Below, one piece after another: positions 24,402-33,034 of a DNA stretch of 64,000 bases. How positions within the stretch are numbered: position 1 is the first letter of the stretch; the number at the start of each line of letters is the position of its first letter. The DNA lies in NCBI GenBank assembly GCA_020854265.1, contig JADZFU010000003.1:122031-186030 (forward strand), in the 5' to 3' direction. The notes under the pieces are model-generated. The model was given only the letters and a program-made list of their open reading frames with translations. It was not told the origin of the DNA and ran no database searches. The DNA is from Candidatus Uhrbacteria bacterium (lineage in GTDB: Bacteria; Patescibacteriota; Patescibacteriia; 2-12-FULL-60-25). Both the position numbers and the translations under genes were made by a program.

Positions 24402-25334
24402 GTGCCAAGAATCAACTGCCAACAATCACGAGATTTTCTGAAATCAATTCAGGCCAATTTTCGTGAATACCAGGACATACTCGCGGAGTATCAGCGCACG
24501 GGACAACGAATCATAGAGATTGCGTTAAATAACAAAAAGGAGCATCTCGAAAACCTCGTAGACATTTTAAAGGAAGAGCTTCAACTTGTTTCATTTGATG
24601 CGGCGATCGAAATTCTTGGGAATGATTTTCTTGGCCCTGTAGCCATTTTCAAAACTTGGAATATCAGACTTGAAACAAAAGACATCCCTCCCATCCCATT
24701 TAGCAAAGAAGACCTAGAACGCGCCAAACAACTAAACCAATTCCTCATTCTCCGCATTCCTCTCACCATGAAAGAGATGGAAGAGAAGTACAAAGGAGGA
24801 AACGCTTTTCAAAATGATGATTGGTTCAAAGAAGAAGACTTCTATACCAAAGAAACCTCCAAGCCAGGCTGGGCCCTTGTATCCAAAGAACCTATCCCGG
24901 ATTCCACCAGCGCGAATTATCTCGAACAGACCCAAGTCATATGCGATTACCTCGATAGCCTAGTTTTTGGAGATGTCGATGAAATGCCTGAAATCTACCA
25001 AGATGCAATCATCGAGTTCGAAGCCAAGAAAGAAGCCGTGTTCAAAGATCTCATAACTTCCGACGGGCGAGAGGCTGCCAAGGTGCTCTCTGAGCTTCAA
25101 ATCAGCAAGCTTACCAGACAATCTCCAGCCGATGTCATCCATGACCTTATGGTGTACAAACAGAGTAATGGTGAGAGATTGTTAGAGAGTATGTATACAT
25201 TTACCAGCGTCCGTTCTTCGGATGGTGGTCTCGTCTGTGTCGGTAGATTTGATTCCGACGGCGTGGACGTCGACAGCGGCTTTCCCAGTAACACTGGTGA
25301 CTCTCTTGGTGTGTGCTTCTCCCGCAGTTTATAA
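24402..25334 (+). CDS. CPR-type hypothetical protein with LGVCFSRS C-terminal tail
   Basis: A 310-residue soluble helical protein that starts with GTG. The -10 TATAAT (24390-24395) ends exactly 6 nt before it, so the mRNA should be leaderless. From memory, the order KEDLERAKQLNQFLILRIPL, KPGWALVSKEPIPDSTSANY, SKLTRQSPADVIHDLMVY and the ending RSSDGGLVCVGRFDSDGVDV then LGVCFSRS recurs in many Parcubacteria proteins, with the tail varying most. Function is unknown. The codons are more AT-rich than in its neighbours. The variable tail could be an interaction surface; this is inference. Confidence 0.7.
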   Translation: MPRINCQQSRDFLKSIQANFREYQDILAEYQRTGQRIIEIALNNKKEHLENLVDILKEELQLVSFDAAIEILGNDFLGPVAIFKTWNIRLETKDIPPIPFSKEDLERAKQLNQFLILRIPLTMKEMEEKYKGGNAFQNDDWFKEEDFYTKETSKPGWALVSKEPIPDSTSANYLEQTQVICDYLDSLVFGDVDEMPEIYQDAIIEFEAKKEAVFKDLITSDGREAAKVLSELQISKLTRQSPADVIHDLMVYKQSNGERLLESMYTFTSVRSSDGGLVCVGRFDSDGVDVDSGFPSNTGDSLGVCFSRSL

Positions 25335-25355
25335 AGTTTGTGTTACCCTCCCGCC

Positions 25356-25799
25356 ATGCCTCTCTACGCCGAGAACCGCAAAGCGCGGCATGAATACGAA
25401 ATCCTCGAAAAATACGAGGGAGGGTTGGAATTGCTCGGGTCCGAGGTAAAGGCTATCCGCGAGGGCGGTGCCAAGCTGGAGGGCTCCTATGTCCGCCTGA
25501 TGCGTGGCGAGCTCTATCTGGTCGGGGCTCAAATTAGGGCATATTCGAAGATTTTCAAACGCGATGAATACGATCCGACGCGTTCGCGAAAAGTACTGGT
25601 CAATGTCCGGGAACTGCGCTCCATAGCGCCAAAGTTAGCCCAGAAAGGCTTGACACTTGTGCCCTTATCGTTGTATCCTCTCGGCCGACGCGTGAAGCTC
25701 GCCTTCGCCCTCTGTCGCGGGAAAAAAGCCCATGACAAGCGGGAAACATTGAAGGAGCGGGAGCTTTCGCGACGCCTTCGTCGAAATGACGATGAGTAA
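25356..25799 (+). CDS. smpB: SsrA-binding protein SmpB
   Basis: A 147-residue SmpB, partner of tmRNA in rescuing stalled ribosomes. It shows NRKARHEYEILEKYEGGLEL, GSEVKAIREGGAKLEGSYV and the basic C-terminal tail KAHDKRETLKERE that inserts into the mRNA channel. ATG 25356 is used; TGT-TACCCT (a possible extended -10) ends 6 nt upstream. ssrA begins 6 nt after the stop, so protein and RNA partner are adjacent and may be co-transcribed. Confidence 0.96.
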   Translation: MPLYAENRKARHEYEILEKYEGGLELLGSEVKAIREGGAKLEGSYVRLMRGELYLVGAQIRAYSKIFKRDEYDPTRSRKVLVNVRELRSIAPKLAQKGLTLVPLSLYPLGRRVKLAFALCRGKKAHDKRETLKERELSRRLRRNDDE

Positions 25800-25805
25800 A
25801 CGCCC

Positions 25806-26211
25806 GGGGATGAATCAGCATCGACGGCGTTCGCACGTTCAAACGGCAAGCCGAGCGTGACTACCAGCTCGTAAATCCAGATAGTCTCATGACAACTGCC
25901 AACGTCATGTCCAAGGTCCGCGAAGCGATTGCTCACGCTTTCCGCGCTCCGGCCTTTGTTCCGACCTTCGCTTAACGCGAATCGTGTTGGGCCGGCCCGC
26001 TTCCCTGCGTCTCAAGGGGAAGACGACGCCGTCATATATTGGGACTTGATCGCGTAGACGTTCTCTTTACGCGGTGACAGGCCGAGAACTTGATTCCTGC
26101 ACGCTCGTCCGCTCCCGGACGCAGGGATGACAACCAGAGCGGACCAAGCTTGTGAACGACGTTTGCACGTCGGTCGTCCGGACGGGGGTGCGATACCCCC
26201 CATCTCCACCA
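25806..26211 (+). ncRNA. ssrA: tmRNA
   Basis: About 406 nt. The 5' end GGGGATGAATCAGCATCGAC and the 3' end with a GGGGG/CCCCC T arm, CATCTCC and encoded ACCA form the tRNA-like acceptor (25806-25812 with 26201-26207). A tag reading frame ends at TAA about 25974-25976. Its last residues are FRAPAFVPTFA. The resume codon is uncertain: GCC at about 25902, giving a tag starting ANVMSKV, fits the usual Ala start, and the TAGTC motif lies upstream. The C-terminal end TFA differs from the common ALAA. It directly follows smpB. Confidence 0.92.
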
Positions 26212-26221
26212 TCGCATTCCA

Positions 26222-26782
26222 ATGCGCATACACCATCGCCGCCGCGGCGGCTATCAAAAGAAAGAAGAGCTCGTCCAATACAACGTGAACGAGCAGATTC
26301 TGGCGCCCGAGGTCCGTGTCATCGACGAGAACAGCGAAATGATCGGTGTTCTTCCGACGGCACAGGCCATAGCCACGGCCCAAGAACGCGGGTACGACCT
26401 CGTCGAGGTTTCGCCCAAAGCGGTTCCGCCCGTCTGCCGCTTCATCGATTACGGACAATTCAAATATCAAAAAGAGAAGGAGCTCAAAGCCCAAAAGGCT
26501 CATGCCAAAAAAGTCGACATCAAAGGCATACGCCTCTCGGTCAAAATGGGGGAGAACGATTTCAACACGCGTCTCGCCAAAGCCAAAGAGTTCTTGGCAG
26601 ACGGCGACAAGCTCAAAATCGAGCTCATGCTCCGCGGCCGTGAAAAAGAACACGGCAATATCGGAAGGGAGCGCATCCAAGCCTTCCTCGATCTCATCCA
26701 GCAGGAGTACGAGCTTTCAATCGAACAGCCGATCACCCGAAGCGGCGGCAATGTCTCTACCATTGTGGGACGCAAGTCATAA
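26222..26782 (+). CDS. infC: Translation initiation factor IF-3
   Basis: A 186-residue IF-3. The N domain begins after a basic leader (HHRRRGGYQ) at NVNEQILAPEVRVIDENSEM and contains ARERGYDLVEVSP-type helices. The C domain has KKVDIKGIRLSVKMGENDF and LMLRGREKEH. It prevents subunit joining and checks start codons. It starts 10 nt after the tmRNA end, without a Shine-Dalgarno sequence. An in-frame ATT lies two codons upstream (ATT CCA ATG), which is notable because infC uses AUU in other bacteria. It is followed by rpmI and rplT in the standard order. Confidence 0.95.
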   Translation: MRIHHRRRGGYQKKEELVQYNVNEQILAPEVRVIDENSEMIGVLPTAQAIATAQERGYDLVEVSPKAVPPVCRFIDYGQFKYQKEKELKAQKAHAKKVDIKGIRLSVKMGENDFNTRLAKAKEFLADGDKLKIELMLRGREKEHGNIGRERIQAFLDLIQQEYELSIEQPITRSGGNVSTIVGRKS

Positions 26783-26789
26783 CCATTAT

Positions 26790-26981
26790 ATGAAGCAAAA
26801 AACCTCCAAGACCCTGGCCAAACGCCTCGTCATCACCAAAACCGGTAAGCTCCTGAAACGCAAAGGCGGTCAGGACCACTTCAATAGCCGCGAATCCGGC
26901 AAGGTCACGCGCAACAAGCGCCGCGACCTCTCCGTACACAAGGCTTACGTCCGTACGCTTAAGTCTTTGATCAACGCCTAA
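26790..26981 (+). CDS. rpmI: 50S ribosomal protein bL35
   Basis: A 63-residue basic protein starting MKQKTSKTLAKRLVITKTGK, the usual bL35 core, with GKLLKRKGGQDHFNSRES. Normal length. It sits 7 nt after infC and 7 nt before rplT in the conserved IF3-L35-L20 operon. Confidence 0.95.
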   Translation: MKQKTSKTLAKRLVITKTGKLLKRKGGQDHFNSRESGKVTRNKRRDLSVHKAYVRTLKSLINA

Positions 26982-26988
26982 TACCGAT

Positions 26989-27327
26989 ATGCCTCGTGTA
27001 AAGCGCGGTACACACCGCATCAAGCGCCGCAAGAATATCATGGCCCGTACCAAGGGCATGATGTGGGGACGCAAATCAAAAATCACGCTCGCCAAAACGG
27101 CAGCAACCAAATCAGGACGCAATGCCTACGTTGGCCGCAAGCTCAAGAAGCGCGATAACCGTGGGCTCCAGCAGATGCGCATCAATGCCGCTGCTCGTCT
27201 GAACGGTACCAACTACTCCAAATTCATCGCATCGCTCAAGGCGCGTAACATCGAACTGGACCGCAAAGTCCTCGCTGAAATCGCCATGAAACATCCGGAG
27301 GCATTCGCCAAATTGGTGAAGGCCTAA
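26989..27327 (+). CDS. rplT: 50S ribosomal protein bL20
   Basis: A 112-residue bL20. The N terminus MPRVKRGTHRIKRRKNIM and the following RNA-binding helices are typical, as is LNGTNYSKFIASLKARNIEL. It binds 23S rRNA early in assembly; in other bacteria L20 represses this operon. It is the last gene before a strong terminator. Confidence 0.96.
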   Translation: MPRVKRGTHRIKRRKNIMARTKGMMWGRKSKITLAKTAATKSGRNAYVGRKLKKRDNRGLQQMRINAAARLNGTNYSKFIASLKARNIELDRKVLAEIAMKHPEAFAKLVKA

Positions 27328-27329
27328 CA

Positions 27330-27365
27330 AAAAAGACGTTCCCCACAGGGGAGCGTCTTTTTTTA
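27330..27365 (+). terminator. Terminator after rplT
   Basis: AAGACG(T)TCCCC pairs with GGGAGCGTCTT around ACAG, ending in a long T-run. Confidence 0.9.
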
Positions 27366-27388
27366 TGCTATACTTCGGGCATTAGCCT

Positions 27389-29332
27389 ATGCCCCGTAAA
27401 ATGAAAGACCGGGAAGATATCTCTTCCAAGCTTCCTTCTCGCATGGAGTCTGTTCCAGGCGCCATTGAAGCTCCAAAAAAGCGCGAACGCCGCTCGCGCC
27501 ACCCTGACATCGAGCAGATGATGCAGGACATGCAAATCGAAGAGCAGGAAGAGCAATTAGAAAAAGTAGAGTCTCTGCGTGAGAATATCGACGCCTCAGA
27601 AACAGACACGCTTTCCAAGGAGCTTCGCGATTTCCAGCACCAGGCGCGCGATATTCAGGCCAGCCTTGAGTCGGACGGTATCGGTCCGGACATGTATTCG
27701 CTCGACGATGAAATGGAGTTCGACCGACGTCTGCGTAGCATGTCGCGTAAAAATGCAACCGGCTTTAAAAAATTCTGGAATGGTCTCGGTTCCATGCTGA
27801 CGGGCGGTCCGGCAGACCCGGAGTTCTTTGACGAAATTCTCGATCGATATTTCAAACTCCAAGAAGTCGAACACGCGATAGAGCGTAGGCAAGCACGGTT
27901 GGACGAAATATCTGCACCCGAACGCAATAAAAAGCGCGGACGTGTACCGCGTATGCCTTCCGGCAGCAAAACCTATGTCTCCGGTATCCGCGGCGGCACG
28001 GCATCTATCGATGGAGCGGGAGATCTTAACCTGGCTAAGAGCTTTAAAGAGAGTTATCAGGCACGCGGCGGTGCGAAAAAAGTGAGAAAAGCCTTGGAGG
28101 AGATCAAACGGGAAACTGAACATCTCGAGGACACTCAAGCCGTCATCGAACAGCGCGAGAGCGAGCGTGTAGCCGGTCGTGTTGCCGCACAAGATTTTGA
28201 GGGGACCACGGCTGATTTTGAAAAATCATTCGGTCTCGACGAAGAGCCAAAAGACGAATCCATCGACATCGACGTCTCAGAGTTCAATGAGCCCGCTCAA
28301 GCCAAAGAACAGCTTTCTCGCCAAGAGACCCAAGCGATTCTTCGCTTGGACATGATGGCGAAAGGACTATCCGACCTTCGCGCCGACATCAGCAAAGTCG
28401 GAAATGACGAGTCTGCAGCTCTGGAGAGCCAAGCAGATTTCCAAGACCGCATGAAGGAATACGAAAAAAGCATTGAGTCATTGATTCAAGCCAACCTCGA
28501 TTCCACTAGCGATGAGCTGTACGAGAATGTCGTAGCGGCACAAGAGGAGCTGAACCGTGCCAAAACGGCTTACGACACCGTCTACACCCTTATTGCCGAG
28601 GATGCGCGTAATGCCGGAAAAGGAAAGCGCGTGATGGGCATGGTCCGTGGCGGCGGCCGCTCAAGCGGGGCAAAAACCTACGGATCATCGGCCATGGACC
28701 GCGCAGGCTACATGCGTCCGGCGCCTGCACAAGCTCCAGAAGTCGCCGAGGAGGCATGGCAAAAAAAGACGGCAGCCGACCAAGCTGCCTTCGATGCCGA
28801 AGCCCAAAAGCGCGACATGCAAGACGAGGCTATTCCGTTGGTTACCAAGAAAACCCGCGACCGCAAGCGCGAATACGCCAAACAAATCAAAGCTGCCGAA
28901 GCCGTCGAGGCTGAGCGTGACGGCATCAAGGTTGAGCAGGTCAACGAAATCAAAGATCCGTTTGCCGAGCGTCAAAGCTACTACGCCAGCAATGCCGAAC
29001 TCATGAAGTGGGCGATTGATTCCAAAAATTTCAATGCCGCCGAACTTTGGGAAAATGTAAATTCGGCCATTGATAGTCTCGACAACTACGATCGCTCCGA
29101 ACTCTCGACTATTCTCAAAAATGCTCCCGATCTCGCCGCCGCATACGTCCTCGAAGTCGCCAAGGTGAAGCGCGGCGATGAAAGCGCACGCGGTCATGTG
29201 ATTCGCGCCAATCTGGTATTAAACCTTCCGCCCGAAGCCAATATCGAGCGCAGCGGCAGCGTGGTCATCGACAAGGCCTACCAAGAAGACATCAAAAAAG
29301 CCGTCAAAAAATCAAAGAAAAAAGCCGCCTAA
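27389..29332 (+). CDS. Large coiled-coil hypothetical protein
   Basis: A soluble 647-residue protein rich in Glu, Lys, Arg and Ala. Coiled-coil stretches lie near residues 35-90, 155-175, 225-270, 330-400 and 455-520. Two flexible Gly/Ser-rich segments share a motif (SGSKTYVSGIRGG and SSGAKTYGSSAMD). The last 100 residues look globular (NAELMKWAIDSKNFNAAELW). No catalytic motif or membrane segment was found. An extended -10 (TGC-TATACT) ends 14 nt before the ATG. Possibly a structural or scaffold protein; no function is claimed. Confidence 0.75.
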   Translation: MPRKMKDREDISSKLPSRMESVPGAIEAPKKRERRSRHPDIEQMMQDMQIEEQEEQLEKVESLRENIDASETDTLSKELRDFQHQARDIQASLESDGIGPDMYSLDDEMEFDRRLRSMSRKNATGFKKFWNGLGSMLTGGPADPEFFDEILDRYFKLQEVEHAIERRQARLDEISAPERNKKRGRVPRMPSGSKTYVSGIRGGTASIDGAGDLNLAKSFKESYQARGGAKKVRKALEEIKRETEHLEDTQAVIEQRESERVAGRVAAQDFEGTTADFEKSFGLDEEPKDESIDIDVSEFNEPAQAKEQLSRQETQAILRLDMMAKGLSDLRADISKVGNDESAALESQADFQDRMKEYEKSIESLIQANLDSTSDELYENVVAAQEELNRAKTAYDTVYTLIAEDARNAGKGKRVMGMVRGGGRSSGAKTYGSSAMDRAGYMRPAPAQAPEVAEEAWQKKTAADQAAFDAEAQKRDMQDEAIPLVTKKTRDRKREYAKQIKAAEAVEAERDGIKVEQVNEIKDPFAERQSYYASNAELMKWAIDSKNFNAAELWENVNSAIDSLDNYDRSELSTILKNAPDLAAAYVLEVAKVKRGDESARGHVIRANLVLNLPPEANIERSGSVVIDKAYQEDIKKAVKKSKKKAA

Positions 29333-29346
29333 AAGGCGGTTTTTTC
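29318..29346 (+). terminator. Terminator overlapping the stop of the coiled-coil gene
   Basis: AAGCCGCCT and AGGCGGTTT form the stem around the TAA codon, followed by TTTTCTT. Confidence 0.88.
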
Positions 29347-29361
29347 TTAACCTGCTTCCCG

Positions 29362-29390
29362 TTGACAAAATTCGGAAAATAGTGTATTTT
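29362..29390 (+). promoter_or_regulatory. Strong promoter of the 29432-29974 gene
   Basis: TTGACA (29362-29367), 17-nt AT-rich spacer, TATTTT (29385-29390). Leader about 35 nt with AAGGG/AAAGG before the ATG. Confidence 0.85.
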
Positions 29391-29431
29391 AATACCTTGA
29401 TCCCGTACATACTTCGACGAAAGGGAAAGGC

Positions 29432-29974
29432 ATGGGATCTCGGCTCCTTCAAGACATGAAACGTGAGGCGCGTACCGGGCTCTGGAAGCCCTTTTCGGAT
29501 CACGCTCGGCAATTCACCGAGTCCGTGGTCGAACACTTCTTCCGTCTGCCGCTCGGCATCGAGACCACCTACCTGCGGATCATCGTCCGCTGCATCGAGG
29601 CCTCGCCGGAGCGCTGCGTCCAGAGCTTCAATCACCTCGAGGTGATGAAGCTCTCCGAGTACGAGCGCCGCGAATGTGCGGATCTCGCCTGCGGCTCCAT
29701 CGGCCTCTACGACTTCGCGCCACGCGAGCTTCAGGGGTTTCGCACCCAGCTGGTCGCTCTGGCCACCGACGAGTCCTTGCCCGACATCGAGCGCGTGGCT
29801 CACGAGGCCTGCCGCATCCGCTTCATGCACTACTGCACCTGGGTCGAGGTCTACCGCCAGAAGGAGCTCTCGCTCCGCACCTCGGCCGGAACCTTCATGG
29901 CTCCGACCCAGCAGCCCTCCGTTCCGGAGCGGCCCAAGGGACGTCCCACCCTCCGTCTCGTTCCTTCGTCCTGA
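29432..29974 (+). CDS. Hypothetical protein, accessory class (180 aa)
   Basis: A 180-residue helical protein starting MGSRLLQDMKREARTGLWKP, with several Cys and aromatic residues (ACRIRFMHYCTWVEVY) and a disordered Pro-rich C terminus. It has its own strong promoter and terminator and markedly GC-ending codons, in contrast to the AT-richer genes on both sides. No family recognised. Confidence 0.75.
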   Translation: MGSRLLQDMKREARTGLWKPFSDHARQFTESVVEHFFRLPLGIETTYLRIIVRCIEASPERCVQSFNHLEVMKLSEYERRECADLACGSIGLYDFAPRELQGFRTQLVALATDESLPDIERVAHEACRIRFMHYCTWVEVYRQKELSLRTSAGTFMAPTQQPSVPERPKGRPTLRLVPSS

Positions 29975-29980
29975 TCTACC

Positions 29981-30016
29981 GAACCCCCGTTGCCGCACAG
30001 GCACGGGGGTTCTTCA
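29981..30016 (+). terminator. Terminator after the 180-aa gene
   Basis: GAACCCCCGT (29981-29990) pairs with ACGGGGGTTC (30003-30012), followed by TTCAATT. Confidence 0.86.
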
Positions 30017-30037
30017 ATTCTCTGCTATCATGATGGC

Positions 30038-31159
30038 ATGCCAAAAAAGACGGGCGGTCCGGAACGGCCTTCAACACGGCCCACGGATCCTGAGGCCCTG
30101 ACAACCAAACCCACGATAAAAAAAGCCGTCGAAACCGAGCCGCTTCCTGGAATCCGCATCTGGGAAGCTTCCTATGAAAAAGACATAGGCAAGCCAAACG
30201 AAGACGCGGTATTTCAAGATCTCGATGATCAAGGGCGATGCGGCACCTTTCTTGTATCCGACGGTATAGGTGGAAAAGCATGCGGCGAAGTAGCCTCCGG
30301 CTTGATCCGCGATCGGGTCAGGGCCGAGCAAGGTCAAATTCGCGGGATCCAGCGTTTGCGTCGGGCCAATTCAGAAGACGAAGTCACGGGTCTGGACGGA
30401 GAGCCGATCCGGGAAGAGCAAATCCTCAAAGAGACGCTTGAGGCAGCGCATCGAGACATTCTCGAAACTGGAAAAAAAGAAATAGACAAGCTCGGAATGG
30501 GTGCAACTGCCACCCTGGCGCGTCTAATCGAACGCCCTTCAGACGGCGCCAAAGAACTCGCCTTTGCCCATTGCGGGGATACGCGGCTTTCCCTTTTGCA
30601 TGCGGACGGAACGCTGGGCGTGCTCACTCTCGACATGCATCCGGTACTTGAGGTTCTTAAAGATCGTCACGGAATCGAGATTGCAATGGGCGTGCAGGCC
30701 ATGCTCGATGAAATTGGAAATTCTTTTGAGTATAAAAAGTTGATCGAGGCATGGCCATCCGAGCTCCCAAGCGGTATCGACTACGCGTTATTTGATAAAA
30801 TTCATCCGTTTCTTTCATTGGAATTGGCCAAGGTCTATTTCAATCTGCGTGCGAGAGTTGAGTACACCCTTGGCGGAACGCTCAAAATACAAACTGGCCG
30901 TATCGAAGTTCCGTCTGGCAGCCGCATCATCCTCACCACCGACGGGATTCACGACAATTTGTTTGGCCGAGAAATCGCCGCCATACTCTCAGGCGACTTC
31001 GATAAAATAGAAGATCTTGAGATCAGGCATTCCGCCGAGCTCGCCGACCGTCCGACCGATCGTCTGATCTGGGCGGCTCAAGCCCGCGCGGCCGAGCTCG
31101 GAGCGCATCCTCGCTCCAAAGGCCGTGACGATATGTCCGTGATCATTGTGGAAATATAA
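30038..31159 (+). CDS. PP2C-family serine/threonine phosphatase
   Basis: A 373-residue protein with the PP2C metal-site motifs in order: KPNEDAV near residue 52, VSDGIGG near 73, GMGATATLARL near 153, CGDTRLSLL near 183, LTTDGIHDN near 300 and GRDDMSVIIVEI at the C terminus. It should dephosphorylate Ser/Thr proteins with Mn or Mg. An insertion around residues 205-265 makes it longer than the usual 250. No kinase gene is nearby. TGC-TATCAT (an extended -10) ends exactly 6 nt before ATG 30038, so this start is chosen over longer frames and the transcript should be leaderless. Confidence 0.92.
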   Translation: MPKKTGGPERPSTRPTDPEALTTKPTIKKAVETEPLPGIRIWEASYEKDIGKPNEDAVFQDLDDQGRCGTFLVSDGIGGKACGEVASGLIRDRVRAEQGQIRGIQRLRRANSEDEVTGLDGEPIREEQILKETLEAAHRDILETGKKEIDKLGMGATATLARLIERPSDGAKELAFAHCGDTRLSLLHADGTLGVLTLDMHPVLEVLKDRHGIEIAMGVQAMLDEIGNSFEYKKLIEAWPSELPSGIDYALFDKIHPFLSLELAKVYFNLRARVEYTLGGTLKIQTGRIEVPSGSRIILTTDGIHDNLFGREIAAILSGDFDKIEDLEIRHSAELADRPTDRLIWAAQARAAELGAHPRSKGRDDMSVIIVEI

Positions 31160-31185
31160 AACCCTCCGAACGGAGGGTTTTATAT
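31157..31185. terminator. Bidirectional terminator between PP2C and thrS
   Basis: AAAACCCTCC and GGAGGGTTTT form a 10-bp stem with a GAAC loop between two convergent genes. Confidence 0.9.
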
Positions 31186-32975
31186 TAGGCGAGCCGATTG
31201 CGGATCTGTTCAAGCGTTTCTTTGATGAAGTCCGGTTTTTCCATGGTTTGCTGTTCGGCTTCTCCGCGCACACGCACCGTGAGCGGTCCGCCATCGGACT
31301 CCTTGTCGCCAACCACCAGCATGCGAGGAACCTTGGTTTTTTCTGCATTGCGGATTTTTTTGCCGACGGATTCGGCCGAGTCGTCTACATGGACGCGCAG
31401 TCCGTATCCGGATAGCTCGGTGGCGAGAGCATGCGCAAATTCGTTGTGTCGGTCTGCAACCGGCAAAACCGCAACCTGCACCGGTGACAACCAAAGAGGG
31501 AAGACTCCGGCGTAATGCTCGATCAGGACGCTCATGAAGCGCTCAATGGATCCCATGATGGCGCAATGGATCATGACAATTCCTTCATGTTCGCCATCCT
31601 CGTTAACACACGACAAGCCAAAGTTTTTTGGTTGGTTATAGTCGAGCTGGATCGTGGCTACCTGCCAAGTACGTCCGATGGAGTCCTTGGCCATGAAATC
31701 GATTTTCGGTCCGTAAAAGGCCGCTTCGCCGATTCCTTCGATCCAATCAACATTCTTGTCTTCCAGCATTTGCTGGAGGGCGGCCTCGCTCTGATTCCAG
31801 TCTTCATCGCGGCCGATATATTTTTCTGACTTTGCCGGATCACGGCGCGACAAGCGGGGAGTGAGCTGGAATCCGAAAGTCGTGTAAAAGCGCTGGATAA
31901 TGTCCCAGACTTTTTCTGCTTCTTCGCGGATTTGGGAAACGCGGCAAAACACATGGGCATCATCCTGCGTAATCGACAATACGCGCGACAAGCCGGAGAG
32001 CTCGCCGCTCTGTTCATCGCGGTACACCATGGTCGTTTCGGCATAACGGACCGGGAGCTGGCGGTAGGACCGCTGCTCGCTGGCATAGATCTGCGCATGG
32101 TGCGGACAGTTCATCGGTTTCATCGCGTACAGATGATCTTCGCGCGTTTTTATCTTGAATAGATCGTCGGCATACTTGGCCCAATGACCGGACGTTTCAT
32201 ACAGGTCCTTCTTGGTGATATGCGGAATGGCTACGCGTTCATACCCGTAGGGTTTTCGCAGGCTTTCGACAAAGTCATTCAATGCTTCGCGGATAATGGT
32301 GCCGCGCGGCGTCCACAAGGGGAGACCCGGTCCGACCAATTCTGAGAAGACGAATAAACCGAGCTCCTTTCCGAGCTTGCGGTGATCGCGTTTCTCGGCC
32401 TCGGCAAGCATGGCTTCATAGGCCTTGAGCTCGTCCTTGGTTGCAAAACACAATCCGTAGATGCGCTGCATCTGGGGATTCTCGGCTTTGCCGCGCCAGT
32501 ACGCGCCCGCAACCTTGTGCAGCTTCCAAACGCCGACTTCTTTTGCTTCGGTGACATGCGGACCGCGGCACAAATCGGCAAATTCGCCTGTGCGGTACAG
32601 GGTTACCATTCCGACATTCTGCGGATCGATATCTTGCGCTTCCTCGGCACTCACCGAAGTCGTGCCCTTTGTTTTTAAGTCCGTCAGTAGCTCGACCTTG
32701 TACGGTTGTCCCATTTCCTTGAAGAGCGAGATGGCATCGTCAATATCCAGTTCCTCGCGCGTGAAGGCAGGATTCTGTTTTTTGATGGCCTGCATTTCTT
32801 TGTCGATAGCCTCTAAGTCATCGGTCGAAACCGGACGTCCGATATCGATATCGTAGTAGAAGCCGTTTTCGATAGCCGGTCCGACGCCGAACTTGGCTTC
32901 TGGGAACAGGCGCTTGATGGCAGCGGCCATGAGATGTGCCGCGCTATGACGGCGAGTTTCGATCGGATAGTCCAT
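31185..32975 (-). CDS. thrS: Threonyl-tRNA synthetase, TGS domain absent
   Basis: A 596-residue ThrRS. It starts directly at the editing domain (HSAAHLMAAAIKRLFP, FYYDIDIGRP), with DLCRGPHV as the second editing motif. The class II catalytic core has motif 2 region VYRDEQSGELSGLSRVLS, the zinc/substrate region MNCPHHAQIY, and GSIERFMSVLIEHY as motif 3. The anticodon-binding domain forms the last 110 residues. The N-terminal TGS domain of standard ThrRS (about 60 residues) is missing. ATG 32975 is chosen because TATTTA ends 6 nt upstream; the longer frame to 33038 runs into the divergent promoter. Confidence 0.95.
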   Translation of the reverse strand: MDYPIETRRHSAAHLMAAAIKRLFPEAKFGVGPAIENGFYYDIDIGRPVSTDDLEAIDKEMQAIKKQNPAFTREELDIDDAISLFKEMGQPYKVELLTDLKTKGTTSVSAEEAQDIDPQNVGMVTLYRTGEFADLCRGPHVTEAKEVGVWKLHKVAGAYWRGKAENPQMQRIYGLCFATKDELKAYEAMLAEAEKRDHRKLGKELGLFVFSELVGPGLPLWTPRGTIIREALNDFVESLRKPYGYERVAIPHITKKDLYETSGHWAKYADDLFKIKTREDHLYAMKPMNCPHHAQIYASEQRSYRQLPVRYAETTMVYRDEQSGELSGLSRVLSITQDDAHVFCRVSQIREEAEKVWDIIQRFYTTFGFQLTPRLSRRDPAKSEKYIGRDEDWNQSEAALQQMLEDKNVDWIEGIGEAAFYGPKIDFMAKDSIGRTWQVATIQLDYNQPKNFGLSCVNEDGEHEGIVMIHCAIMGSIERFMSVLIEHYAGVFPLWLSPVQVAVLPVADRHNEFAHALATELSGYGLRVHVDDSAESVGKKIRNAEKTKVPRMLVVGDKESDGGPLTVRVRGEAEQQTMEKPDFIKETLEQIRNRLA

Positions 32976-32981
32976 AAGGCT

Positions 32982-33034
32982 TAAATAGAACCATTTTGCA
33001 GGTAGTTGATCAAGTTTCACGTACGCGTCAATAT
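32982..33034. promoter_or_regulatory. Divergent promoters with a shared palindromic -35
   Basis: TTGATCAA (33006-33013) reads TTGATC in both directions. Rightward, a 17-nt spacer leads to CAATAT (33029-33034), whose end is 6 nt before the ATG at 33041. Leftward, TATTTA (32982-32987 on the minus strand) ends 6 nt before the thrS ATG, with a longer spacer. Both transcripts should be leaderless. Confidence 0.55.
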
